Positions 19,690 to 28,384 of a DNA stretch of 28,384 nt are shown here, piece after piece (position 1 is the first letter of the stretch; each line of letters begins with the position of its first letter). The notes under the pieces were generated by a model that was not told the origin of the DNA, made no database searches, and saw only the letters and a program-made list of their open reading frames with translations. Both the position numbers and the translations under genes were made by a program. The stretch spans positions 1 through 28,384 of the forward strand of contig JAYMTA010000457.1 of NCBI GenBank assembly GCA_036897625.1. Direction: 5' to 3'. Origin of the DNA: Pelargonium cotyledonis. Lineage: Eukaryota > Streptophyta > Magnoliopsida > Geraniales > Geraniaceae.

Positions 19690-20400
19690 AAGTTAACTGT
19701 TATCAATGAACAAACCAAAGGCACTGGCCGTAGCCTCGCCTCCAGTTTGAATTGCTTGAATTACCACTAACGAACCCTTCAACACACCTGACCAAGAGGT
19801 CTGCCCCCACCATACCAACCTCCTCCCTCGTCCCGAACAACGCACCCTACCCCTACCTTTTCGAATGATGCACAATTTGCCCCGTCTGTGTTAGCATTCA
19901 TCCGGCTACGGGGAGGGTGACTACAACATCTACCCCCTCCTTCCACACTCTAGTCATTACCGTTACATTCGGGATTGCATCGAGATTAAGACGCACCTGC
20001 GCTCATCTCGTTCAAGAGATCCGGCCACCACCAGAGCGACCTCCATCGTCGTCCCGGACAACCCACCCCACCCCACCCCACCTCTACCTTGTAGGATGAC
20101 GCAAAGTTTGTCTCGTTTGTAATAACCTTCAGTCGACCACAGGGCGGGAGATACTAGCCTTTGCGCCCTCCATTCACACTTCCGGTCAAAGCCACTGCGT
20201 CCTGGATCGTATATCAAGGCACACATCCTCCTGCCTTCCATCTTTACTAGCACATTCATACACCCACGAACACTGCCACCAAAACTACCGTCAAACCAAT
20301 AGAAACTAAGGTAAAATAATAACGATAAAGAAAAAGCTTGGCAAGGAAAATAGCTCGCCACAAATGAAAAAGACCACTTTTAACCAAACCCTAGAGAGAA
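19690..20400 (-). pseudogene. Duplicated RNase H-like (RVT_3-type) remnant
   Basis: Two diverged copies of a 220-bp unit lie head to tail, about 19789-20009 and 20011-20240. On the minus strand, the copy at 19.8 kb reads MNANTDGANCASFEKVG followed by GCVVRDEGGGWYGGG, which has the N-x-DGA ... GCVVRD-x-G-x-x-GG pattern of the RNase H domain found in plant LINEs and their single-domain relatives. The copy at 20.1 kb has the matching NETNFASSYKVEVGWGG. Both are interrupted, and no reverse transcriptase or endonuclease part was seen nearby. The upstream end (minus strand, near 20390) has CTCTCTAGGGTTTGG, typical of plant leaders, so a decayed host gene of the RNase H-like family is an alternative to a LINE remnant. 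Confidence 0.5.
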
Positions 20401-20780
20401 AATCCTACACAGAGTTATTAGTTCAATTAAATATCACCGATTTTGTTTTTTGTTTTTTTTTTAAAGGAATCACCGATTTATTTATTATAATTTTATTCAC
20501 ATCTATTAAGATATAGTCTAATTGATTCTTAATTAAGTTCCCACTTCAAGTACAATTCTAGCTTATATAATTTCTTAAGTTCCTACTTGCTGAACAGTCC
20601 TATTTATAATGAAATAGCCTAGCCAACACTCAAACTTGGAGCCCACTCCAAGAATTAATTCTTATGGTAATCAATTATCTCCTGCACAATTTGTTGCGGA
20701 TTACACGGGTTATTTGAATTCCATGAAACGTTTTTTTTTTTTAGCTCAAAGAATTCCATGAAATTAGACTATAAAAAGTC
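20400..20780. other. AT-rich gap, no gene seen
   Basis: No coding sequence was recognised. GAATTCCATGAAA occurs twice (about 20718 and 20751) around a T-rich run, which may mark the breakpoint that removed the 5' part of the F-box gene that follows. Confidence 0.35.
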
Positions 20781-20789
20781 ACATTTCAG

Positions 20790-21869
20790 TGTCGCCGAGT
20801 CTGCAAATCATGGCTCGCTGCCCTCTCCGACCCTGCGATACTCCGATCCATCCCATGGCCCGAATGCCTCTTGCTCCACAGCTTCCTCACCAACTCCGAA
20901 TCAAGATCCATTTACCTCTACTCTACCCGCAAGGTTCCGTCTAGCGACAACGCCATTCTCAAGCTCCGCAACCGACTCAAACCCACCGCCCGCGACCGAG
21001 CCATTACCATTGTGGGTTCCTGAAATGGATTGGTGTGCGAGTACCATCGGGGACGCCTAGGAGATGCCTATTACTCCATCTCGAACCCAATATCTACTGG
21101 ATCCGTAACAGTACTAGCGCCGGAAGGTACGTATGACGAACTGGTCGGATATGGGTTTGGATTGAGTGGCGACACAAAAGAATACAAGTTGGTTCTATTA
21201 GTTTCCGAGTATGATGAGCTGGAGGAGATGGTGGTCACGATTGGGATCGGAAAACCCACATGGAGACGCATGAGCTGCTCGCGCTCGAGTAGATATCTAA
21301 ATATATCTAAAATGGGTAGGTTTGTTAATGGAGCTCTTCACTGGAGTGGTGATCGATCTGATCAGATATGGGTTTTCGATCTCGAAAATGAGCAATTCAT
21401 CATACTCCAATTTCCTCCGGATTTACTTGATGAAGGGGCTCGCTTTGATAGTATTGTGGCGGCAATAAAGAGTTGCCTATCAATTGTGATCATCAGTGAC
21501 TACAAGTATGTTAGAGCATGCTTTTGGGAGATATGGGCATTGAAAGATTACGATGTAAAAGATAGTTGGGTAATGGTCAGGCAATATAAGAGCAATCACC
21601 TACCGGACAACAGCGACAGCATGTCATTGAGCGAGTATCCGCGGTATGATGTGCACAATTTTGAACCGTTGATGTTGTATAAAAGCGGAAACAATAAGGA
21701 GAGAACGTTGTGCATGCGGAGGGGCTGGTTTGATCGGACGAACATGTATGCGAGTGACCCAAAGGATAATACTTTTTCGTTGATTAATTTGCCATTTCCA
21801 GATTTTGAAGTTTTAGTTGATTACATTCCGACATTTCTTTCAGTGCACCAACTTTTGTGCAAAAGTTGA
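20790..21869 (+). pseudogene. 5'-truncated F-box protein gene with F-box associated domain
   Basis: The frame starting at 20790 opens with CRRVCKSWLAALSDP, the second half of an F-box, which normally binds SKP1 in SCF ubiquitin ligases. The first half, with the LP..[IL]L.[RK]LP motif, is missing. A TGA at 21021-21023 replaces the Cys codon of the conserved GSCNGLVC motif. After it runs a clear F-box associated domain: YSISNPISTG, VGYGFGLSGDTKEYKLV, FVNGALHWSGDR, IWVFDLENEQF, CFWEIWALKDY and SWVMVRQY. The frame ends at 21869, earlier than the neighbouring duplicate of the C-terminus, which reads VDYLPTFLPNYFSNDD. Both losses point to a pseudogene. The frame after the TGA has no ATG near its start, so a functional shorter protein is unlikely. 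Single-exon structure fits this family. Confidence 0.85.
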
Positions 21870-22090
21870 TTTTCTAGGTGTGCCAAATAAATGATAGAAA
21901 GCATCTATGTCGGAAACATGTGGACCTTTGATGTGGAGATTCTTCGAAGAGGTGCTCGTTAATTGATTTGTCATTTTCAGTTTTTTTTATGTTACAGTTG
22001 ATTACCTTCCGACATTTCTTCCTAACTACTTTTCAAATGATGATATTTCGGAGTGTCCAATGAATGTTGCATTTTTCTTCGAAGTAGCCT
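21786..22090 (+). repeat. Tandem duplication of the F-box C-terminal segment
   Basis: ATTTGCCATTTCCAGATTTT ... GTTGATTACATTCCGACATT at 21786-21900 is repeated as ATTTGTCATTTTCAG ... GTTGATTACCTTCCGACATT at 21965-22086, about 177 bases on. A third copy is at 18050-18246. The second copy keeps an open frame with DDISECPMNVAFFFE, presumably the ancestral C-terminus. Confidence 0.7.
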
Positions 22091-22614
22091 ATTTTGCAAT
22101 TAGATTTCTGATTTCTGGCCTAAACTATCCATTTCTTTAATGAAGAATACTAGTGTTATGTTTTGAGTCTTTCAAACCTGTCATTGCTTTAACTTTACAA
22201 ATCCATTGTTGTGGCCTAATATATGCAAGAAAGCACCCAATCCAACCAAACACGAAAATGTACGTGCAAAAGGGACAGGTCGAATTTGATGTAAACGACA
22301 TTCAATCTGTTCCTTTCAGACCAGATATGTGCCCATTCCACAGATAGCTAATAATATTGTATTAACTCCCATGAAAATGATAGATCCACCTCATTTACAA
22401 TAATGTATACTCTGAAGTAAACGCATAGAAAATAACATATTATATTAACTACAGAGAAGATACGAGGAAAAAACGCAAGCAAAATGACAAAGAAGTTCCT
22501 AAAACACTCCTGGTATACTCATCAAGGCTCTAACTCAAAGTATGTGTGGCCTTTGTCGGGCATCTAAAGAAGATCGCGTATCTCAAAAAGATGTCGCATT
22601 CCTGACTTCCTCGC
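22091..22614. other. Gap between the F-box pseudogene and the MSL gene
   Basis: AT-rich, no gene recognised. The right part (about 22350-22614) should hold the 3' UTR of the minus-strand MSL gene. The 64-codon plus-strand frame at 22153-22347 resembles no known protein. Confidence 0.4.
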
Positions 22615-25600
22615 TCAACTGGCAGCTGTCCAACTAGGAGGCTGGCGGGTTGAGATCACTGGAGGCATGGCACGGACATTAATGTCAATTGGGAACAAGC
22701 GGAACTGAATGTCAAGCTCCTTGAACATCTTAACCATTTCTTCAACCAAATAAGCCCTTCTCGTCCACCTCTCTCCCATGTCTTGGTGATTCATTCTGTG
22801 TGTCAGCCATACGGCTATCCTCACCCTGTTCAACTCTTCCACATCCTTGAATATAATCATGGGTGTCGGGTACCAGTGCTCCTTTTTGTTATCAACATAA
22901 CTGCATTCACACACAAACCAAACAATTCACTCACTTGTGTTCAACCATTTCCAAGCTAAATCTATGTTACATATAATCCCAGCAAAAATAGCAATTTGCA
23001 TTTAGACTTGCATTTAATAGTAAGGATGAAAACTGAATGGAGGGATGGTAATCTTTCCAAAACATACCTTGTTATTCTCTGTTTTATGGCATCAATCTTT
23101 TCTGCGGGAGTGGAGATATGGACACAGAACTCAACCGCATCTCCCATGTCAGGACTGCGATAGTAATTACTGATGGCCTTCGTAGCAAGAACACTGTTAG
23201 GATATACAATCTTTTGATTGTCATATCTCAAAAACACGGTAGTCAAGATGTTCATCTCTTCCACTACCATCTACAATTCAAGGAAATACAAGTTAGGCTC
23301 AATAGTTACAAAAAAATATATATTTGCAGAAATGTAGAACACATGTTACTGAAGCATGAATTACATGTTCAACTAAATATACCTGAACTCCTTCAATTTC
23401 ACAACGATCTCCTACATCATATGGATGTATCACAAATAAAAAGATGATAGCCTCAAATATCGTCTTGCATGTGTTACCGAATATGAATGCCACAAGGAGG
23501 AGCTGAGAGCTAATCAAGACAAGGAACTTTCCCGTGGCAATTCCTAGTATAAGGAGTGAGATGACCAGTATAATAATGCCAATAAGAACATTGACCATCT
23601 TATGAAGTTTATTTACAGCTGTTTTTGTATCATTGAGTGACAAGGCTAGTGCTCTCCGTTCTCTGAAGGCGTTGACCTGGAATTCAGAAGATGCAAGAGA
23701 TTACTGTAAAACTCATGGAAGCAACACATTATTAAACCCCAAGCAAGACACGACCATAGATTATTTTGAACATGGAGACCAACCATAATGGTCATTTTTC
23801 TGTCCACGAACTTAAGAGGAGAGTTCATAAGGGTAAGGTATTAAAACTACCATGTCATTTAATAATATTGGCATTTAATAGCATTATTATAAGACCATGG
23901 ACTTGTATTAGAAGGAAGATTTAACAGCTATCCATGTAAAGCACACATGTAAGAATGCATATGCAGACACTTATCCAAGTAAGATATGCAGAGAATCATG
24001 CTTTGACAAAAATTCAAATCAAATACTACCTCCATTTCATAATAAATGTCTTTCTAGCAAATAAAATTTGTTTAAAAATAAATGCCATTCTACTATTTCA
24101 AGACAAAAAGTCAACCCCACTTTCCAACTATGCCCAATATATATTAATAACGCTAGTAATAATTGATGAATGCACAAACTACTATGTAAGGTTAAATAAG
24201 TCATTTTACACAACTTAATTTTTGTAATAAAAAAAAACTCTAGAATGACATTTAATATGAAACAGAAGTAGATCTATTTGTAAATGGAAAAAAAGGCAAC
24301 AGAACAATAATAAATAGAATTAAGTCATTAGTAACCAAGTTCCTACCACCCAGTTTTTCAATGCAGATTTGGTGATTTTCTGGCTTTCAGATGCTCCTTC
24401 AAAGAGACTCATGGTTTTTGAAGCCTCATCATCTTGCAAGAAACGCATTAGGTCTTCAAGGTGGATGTACCTGTTGAAGAAAGTAGATGCGGAAAATCAT
24501 GGGCTGGAAGTGAACGCCATACGAACAAAGGTGGTGCAAGAATTACCAAATCATAGCAGTCAAACAATAACATGGAACTAAATTACATAAAGAGATTGTA
24601 CAAGAAAAAACAGAGAGGACCCTGCAATAATGCATAAATACAATCATTGATGCAGAGGATGTTCATGCAAACAATTATATTAAGAGAATATTAAGCAGTA
24701 TAACAATGTGAACATTTACAGTAGCCTGAATCTTTTAGACCAAACTAAACAGGCCATTTAATGTCAGTTAGCATAAATAATTATAGAAAAATTGAGCATG
24801 TCCTTAAGAAAGGTGATAAAGGTACCAGAGTTCATAAACCTAATTAGTAGCTATCCCCATAATTCATTTGAAACGAAGATTTATATTCAAAATTGAGGCA
24901 GTTGTATCATATCGAACCTTTTAATTACCAGTTCCTACTTTTAGAGTTCATTGCTTTATACTATTGATGGTTCACAACAAACAGCCTAACGAAGTGACTA
25001 TATATTTGTTTTTCACTATTATTACTTTTATACTAACAACATATTAGCAAATTATCAGAAGAAGAAAAAAGTGAATCAGTTGAATAAAATAGGTAACAAT
25101 ATTTCAATGTTAGTTATCTAATTGTTCCCTCTTCTTTCTTCTTCTTTTTTGCTGTTTTTTTACTTTGTCACTAAAAGTAAAGCATGATATAAAGTAAAGC
25201 ATGATATAAAGTATCAAGCCCAATTAAAGCATATCCTTTGTCAAGCAGTTGATTAAAAAGAAACTCAAATCTAGCAAAAAAGGAAATGCTCGGATATTAG
25301 AAAGATGAGAAGTAACTTAGCCATTAGCATGCAGACATGTATGTAGATCTAAGATGACACAATATTAAAATGATAAAGGTAATGAGGACATACTTAGAGC
25401 CAGGCTTAGCAACATTCTGGAATATCTTCCTTGCAGCAGCTTTCGCCTCATTTTCACTTCTAATTTGTGTTGCCGACTCATCCTCTTCAGTCGAATCCAG
25501 GATCCGCTCATCCAAAGTGGATAAAACCCCATGCCGGACTATATTAATCAACCTCTTCATATTCCATGCAGATACATTAGTAGGATTCAACTTGTGCAAG

Positions 25601-27246
25601 TGATCAATCGTTATCCCATTCCCATCGTCTCCTTTCTTGGAGAGAGTCCTTGAAAGCTTGGCGTTTCTGTCCCGAGGACTTTTTTGGAGCCTTCCACTCC
25701 CTATCACCTTTCTGGGAGATAAAAAAGCAGATGCCCTGAGGTCCGGGGGCACAGTTGCCCCAGCATTTTGCAGCTTCTGAACCTCAACTGCAATCCTCTC
25801 CTCCTCTTCCTCATTCCTCTGTATTTCGACCAATGGTGGACCAGAGAGCGTTTCAATCACATACTGATTGAACAATGAGTCCTGAATCCGATCAAAGTAG
25901 GTGCTAACATGGAAGGATGATGCAAGAACCTTGATAACAAGGGTCTTCACCAACCACAACAGGACACCAACCAAGAGACAGACAAGAATTTTGGTCACAT
26001 ACTGGAGGGCTTTGTTATTGGTCTGCCTCTCAACCTTCTTATCAAATAAGAAATGCCAAGCAATCAAGACCAGACCCAACCATAGACAGTTCTGAACAGC
26101 CTTCTTCACACCATAAACAAAATACAGGACCCGTTTTCGAAGAAGGAAATTCCTTTCAATGAAGAACACTACAATCCTAATCACCCAACCAGAGACCAAC
26201 CGGCCACAGATCAAAACAAGGACCAGAACCTCCCATTTCCACAATGGAAGGTCCCATTTTTTCATGTTTCTCAATTTCTTAATAGCAAGATTAAGAACCA
26301 AAGCAGTTATGATCAGAATCAGACTCACCCATTCCATCAGAACCCACACACTAAGCTTTTCCTTCTTGTACTCCTCTGGTATGTCCTCCCCTAACAACGA
26401 GTCGTCTTCTTCATCATCCGCAAGTCTCCCGAGAAATCCAGATTTCATTTGGCCAGATCTTGCCGCCACCCGACCCGATCTCCGGTCCGGCTGCTCCGGC
26501 GGGTCCATCAGTCTCGACTTCGTCTTCGGAGCCATCAAGCTCGACTTCCTCTGCAGCGAGCGACTGTTCTTAAAGGACGCATTAGAAGTGCACCTCAGCA
26601 CTTCCCCGGTGCCGACGTCATTATAGTTCTGCTGACGATGTTCCGGCGACGGCGAGTCCTTGCTCCGCCTCCTGATTGGCTCGTTCGCCTCGAATGAAAC
26701 CCTACCCTTACCCTCCTTCTGCGCCAGCCGAGTGGACGGAGACTCCGGCACCGGCGGCAGGCCGTGGTCGACCTGGAGTTCGTCCATCTCTAAATCCATA
26801 TCAAGCGAGAAATCACCGGACGCCCTCTGCTTGTGCAAAAACTGCCCGATCAGCTTCGACGGCGGGTCATCCTCCTGATTCCCGAAATCAAAACCGCTGC
26901 CGTGACCTCCATTGCGTCCTCTTACCTCAGTATCGCCGTTTCTCCAGAAATCATAGCTCGATTCCCTCCAAATCCTCCCGCCGGAAGCTCCTTCCGTGGG
27001 AGTATTGCTGTTGCTGTCGTCGCCGTCGACCTTGAGAACAATCTCGTCCCGGTGATCGGTCTTGTCACCGGCCCTCATTGAAACACTAGCTTCTTCTCCT
27101 ACTACAGCTTGTCGATGGTTCAAAAGATTGAACCTTTCTTCTTCGAGAGTTGAATCTGCAGCAGCAGTACCGAGTACAGCAGAGATCTTTCTCAAGTTCT
27201 GGAAAGAGGCTTGAGTTTTGAAAGATTTCTTAAGCGATAAATCCAT
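22615..27246 (-). CDS. MSL6: Mechanosensitive ion channel MSL6/MSL8-type (MscS-like)
   Basis: Plasma-membrane channel of the MscS family, group II of plant MSL proteins, opened by membrane tension. Five exons join in frame on the minus strand: 27246-25394, 24470-24347, 23676-23383, 23270-23068 and 22900-22615, giving 919 residues. The first 290 or so are a long soluble N-terminus with a conserved KTKSRLMDPPEQPDRRSGRV stretch. Six membrane segments follow, near residues 300-325, 335-362, 372-400, 413-440, 688-722 and 724-742, the last being the pore helix (GNTCKTIFEAIIFLFV). Then come HPYDVGDRCEIEGVQ and the beta domain (YPNSVLATKAISNYYRSPDM). A soluble loop of about 245 residues separates segments 4 and 5. 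Length is closest to Arabidopsis MSL8 and MSL6; MSL10 is shorter. Which paralogue it is cannot be settled by eye. The start ATG is the first in this frame. Confidence 0.95.
24029..24268. mobile_element. Stowaway-like MITE in MSL intron 2
   Basis: A 240-bp element with inverted ends CCTCCATTTCATAATAAATG and, on the other strand at the right, CTTCTGTTTCATATTAAATG, flanked by TA (24027-24028 and 24269-24270). GTCTTTCTAG / GTCATTCTAG extends the arms. It lies in the intron between exons 2 and 3. Confidence 0.75.
25177..25210. repeat. 17-bp unit repeated twice in MSL intron 1
   Basis: GTAAAGCATGATATAAA occurs twice without a gap. It is a short perfect tandem repeat, useful at most as a marker. 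Confidence 0.8.
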
Positions 27247-27325
27247 AATTATAGGTGATTATATGATAATGACGGTCACTCTCGATCTGGGCAATTTAAA
27301 AATCAAATTAACAACAAGTGACAGA

Positions 27326-27514
27326 TCATAGATTTAGTGAATAAATAATAGAAGCAAAGTAGAGAGAGAAAAAAAAAAAAAAAAAAAAAGGAAAGAAGAG
27401 AAGTAGGTGTAATATTCGGATCCTAGAAAAATTTTCTAGAAAGAATATTGGGGGTTGATTTTCTGAGAAAGTAGATTGACGCGTGTGCTTCGCAAATTTG
27501 CAGCAGAGAAACAT
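27326..27514 (-). promoter_or_regulatory. Possible 62-codon upstream ORF in the MSL leader
   Basis: On the minus strand an ATG at 27514 opens a 62-codon frame starting MFLCCKFAKHTRQS and stopping at 27326, 79 bases before the MSL ATG. It crosses a T-rich run that gives a stretch of phenylalanines. A TATA-like site at 27570-27578 would place this ATG in the leader. Translation is not shown; an intron in the leader could remove it. Confidence 0.4.
27361..27413. repeat. Purine-rich A-run in the MSL leader
   Basis: AGAGAGAGA, an uninterrupted A run of about 20 bases, then GGAAAGAAGAGAAG. On the minus strand this is a CT-rich leader, common in plant genes just after the transcription start. Confidence 0.6.
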
Positions 27515-27569
27515 GTGGCGCCGAGGACTCTCTCTCTCTCTGAGTTTGTGCATGCGCTTGTCTTGATTA

Positions 27570-27578
27570 TTTTTTATA
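27570..27578 (-). promoter_or_regulatory. Probable TATA box of the MSL gene
   Basis: Read on the minus strand, TATAAAAAA lies about 325 bases before the MSL start codon, followed about 30 bases later by a GAGAGAGAGAG tract. A leader of about 290 nt would result. Confidence 0.4.
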
Positions 27579-27599
27579 CGTTACAATATGAAAACCCTT

Positions 27600-28043
27600 G
27601 TTCTTGCTTTATATTCACGGTTATGCCATTGTCTCTGGAAACGCACACGCAATAACAAAGCCTGAGTAAAATTATGTGCCCCATCTCCCAACTGTTGCAA
27701 TTTGTTACTGCAAAATCACGTGCTCTTCTTAAAATGAGTTTTTTTTTTTTTTTGCTTGCTCTAGAATAATCAAAATTATGTATGAATTATCAAGAAAAAC
27801 GGCATGTAACTGCATGAGTATTTTTATGTTATACGCGTAATTATAAGGGCTGAAACCGTTTCAATTAGGTACAAAATGTTTATATTAGTAGCATTGTAGC
27901 TAACGGTATTTATGTTTAAAAATCTTAAAAGATTTATGGAAATTTCAAAAGTTGTTTGATAAGTAGATAAGACGATGTATAAGAATTGTTACGAGATACT
28001 TTGATTAATTTTTAATTAAATTTTTTTTATCAAAAAAATTGTT
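27600..28043. other. MSL upstream region, no gene seen
   Basis: AT-rich sequence with a T run at about 27740. No open frame of note and no repeats recognised. Confidence 0.4.
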
Positions 28044-28052
28044 TTATTTTTA

Positions 28053-28366
28053 GAGAAATGTTTAATGTCTCAAATTTTGTATAAAATTTGGTGTACTAAT
28101 GACGTGACAATTTATGAGGCGACTATTTTTTTCGTATTTTTGTAGTTGAAAATTAATTTTAACGAATAACAACTCGACGTATATGATACCACCACCCTCC
28201 CATGAATTTCTGGCGCGGAGCGCCCGGTTTATTAGACATTGCACACATGGCGCGTTGTGATTCGGCCAAGTCACCACTATAATATTTAACATATCATGCC
28301 TCATTTATTGACACATCATTTTGTACAACTATTTTTGTACAAAATTTTGTACATATAGCATTGCTC
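28053..28366. mobile_element. Mutator-like MITE with 9-bp target duplication
   Basis: A 314-bp element whose arms of about 65 bases are inverted copies: GAGAAATGTTTAATGTCTCA at the left against GAGCAATGCTATATGTACAA from the right on the other strand. Both arms continue through AAATTTTGTA and CAAT[TA]ATGAGGC. The 9-bp sequence TTATTTTTA flanks both ends exactly (28044-28052 and 28367-28375). Long inverted arms and a 9-bp target duplication mark the Mutator superfamily. It has no transposase. Confidence 0.85.
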
Positions 28367-28384
28367 TTATTTTTAATATGAGTA

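Noticed and set aside
20758-21060. 100-codon plus-strand frame rich in Pro, Ser and Thr
   Set aside because: It is a frame-shifted reading of the F-box pseudogene's 5' part.
21030-21869. 279-residue intact F-box-associated protein
   Set aside because: Its apparent start is TTG. The same frame continues upstream across a TGA into F-box sequence, so this is a broken gene, not a complete short one.
26159-26626. 155-codon plus-strand frame antisense to the MSL first exon
   Set aside because: It lies wholly inside the channel's coding exon; the protein has no family character and the sense frame is clearly conserved.
862-27246. A functional gene cluster linking SUMO, XRI1, PAP15 and MSL
   Set aside because: The four genes belong to unrelated processes, differ in strand and spacing, and plant gene neighbours of this kind are usually independent.

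Overview
The window is nuclear DNA from a flowering plant, almost certainly a eudicot. It is AT-rich, the genes have GT-AG introns, the proteins belong to plant-specific families, and the introns and gaps are full of small plant transposons (Stowaway-, Tourist- and Mutator-like MITEs and a tRNA-derived SINE). The species cannot be named from the sequence.

Four genes can be modelled exon by exon with an unbroken reading frame. From left to right: SUMO, the ubiquitin-like modifier (862-3034, +, 3 exons, 101 aa); XRI1, an X-ray-inducible meiosis and DNA-damage protein (5345-9365, +, 9 exons, 298 aa); PAP15, a secreted purple acid phosphatase/phytase (10782-15330, +, 7 exons, 545 aa); and an MSL6/MSL8-type mechanosensitive ion channel (22615-27246, -, 5 exons, 919 aa). 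A 5'-truncated F-box pseudogene (20790-21869, +) with duplicated C-terminal pieces lies between PAP15 and the channel gene.

Gaps: 3.1-5.2 kb holds degenerate MITE-like DNA and a direct duplication upstream of XRI1. 9.4-10.7 kb holds the XRI1 3' flank, an inverted repeat and the PAP15 promoter. 15.3-20.8 kb is a repeat-rich block: a 120-bp tandem array just after PAP15, a Stowaway MITE, a broken Ty1/copia pol fragment, an F-box fragment, an unassigned GC-richer stretch, and a duplicated segment that reads like an RNase H domain. 27.6-28.4 kb holds the channel promoter and an almost complete Mutator-like MITE with a 9-bp target-site duplication.

The four genes do not form a pathway; they are ordinary independent plant genes. 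I found no convincing new multi-gene system. The points most worth a second look are the tandem arrays in the first introns of SUMO and XRI1, the array in the PAP15 3' flank, the upstream ORF in the channel leader, the RNase H-like duplication and the decayed F-box locus.
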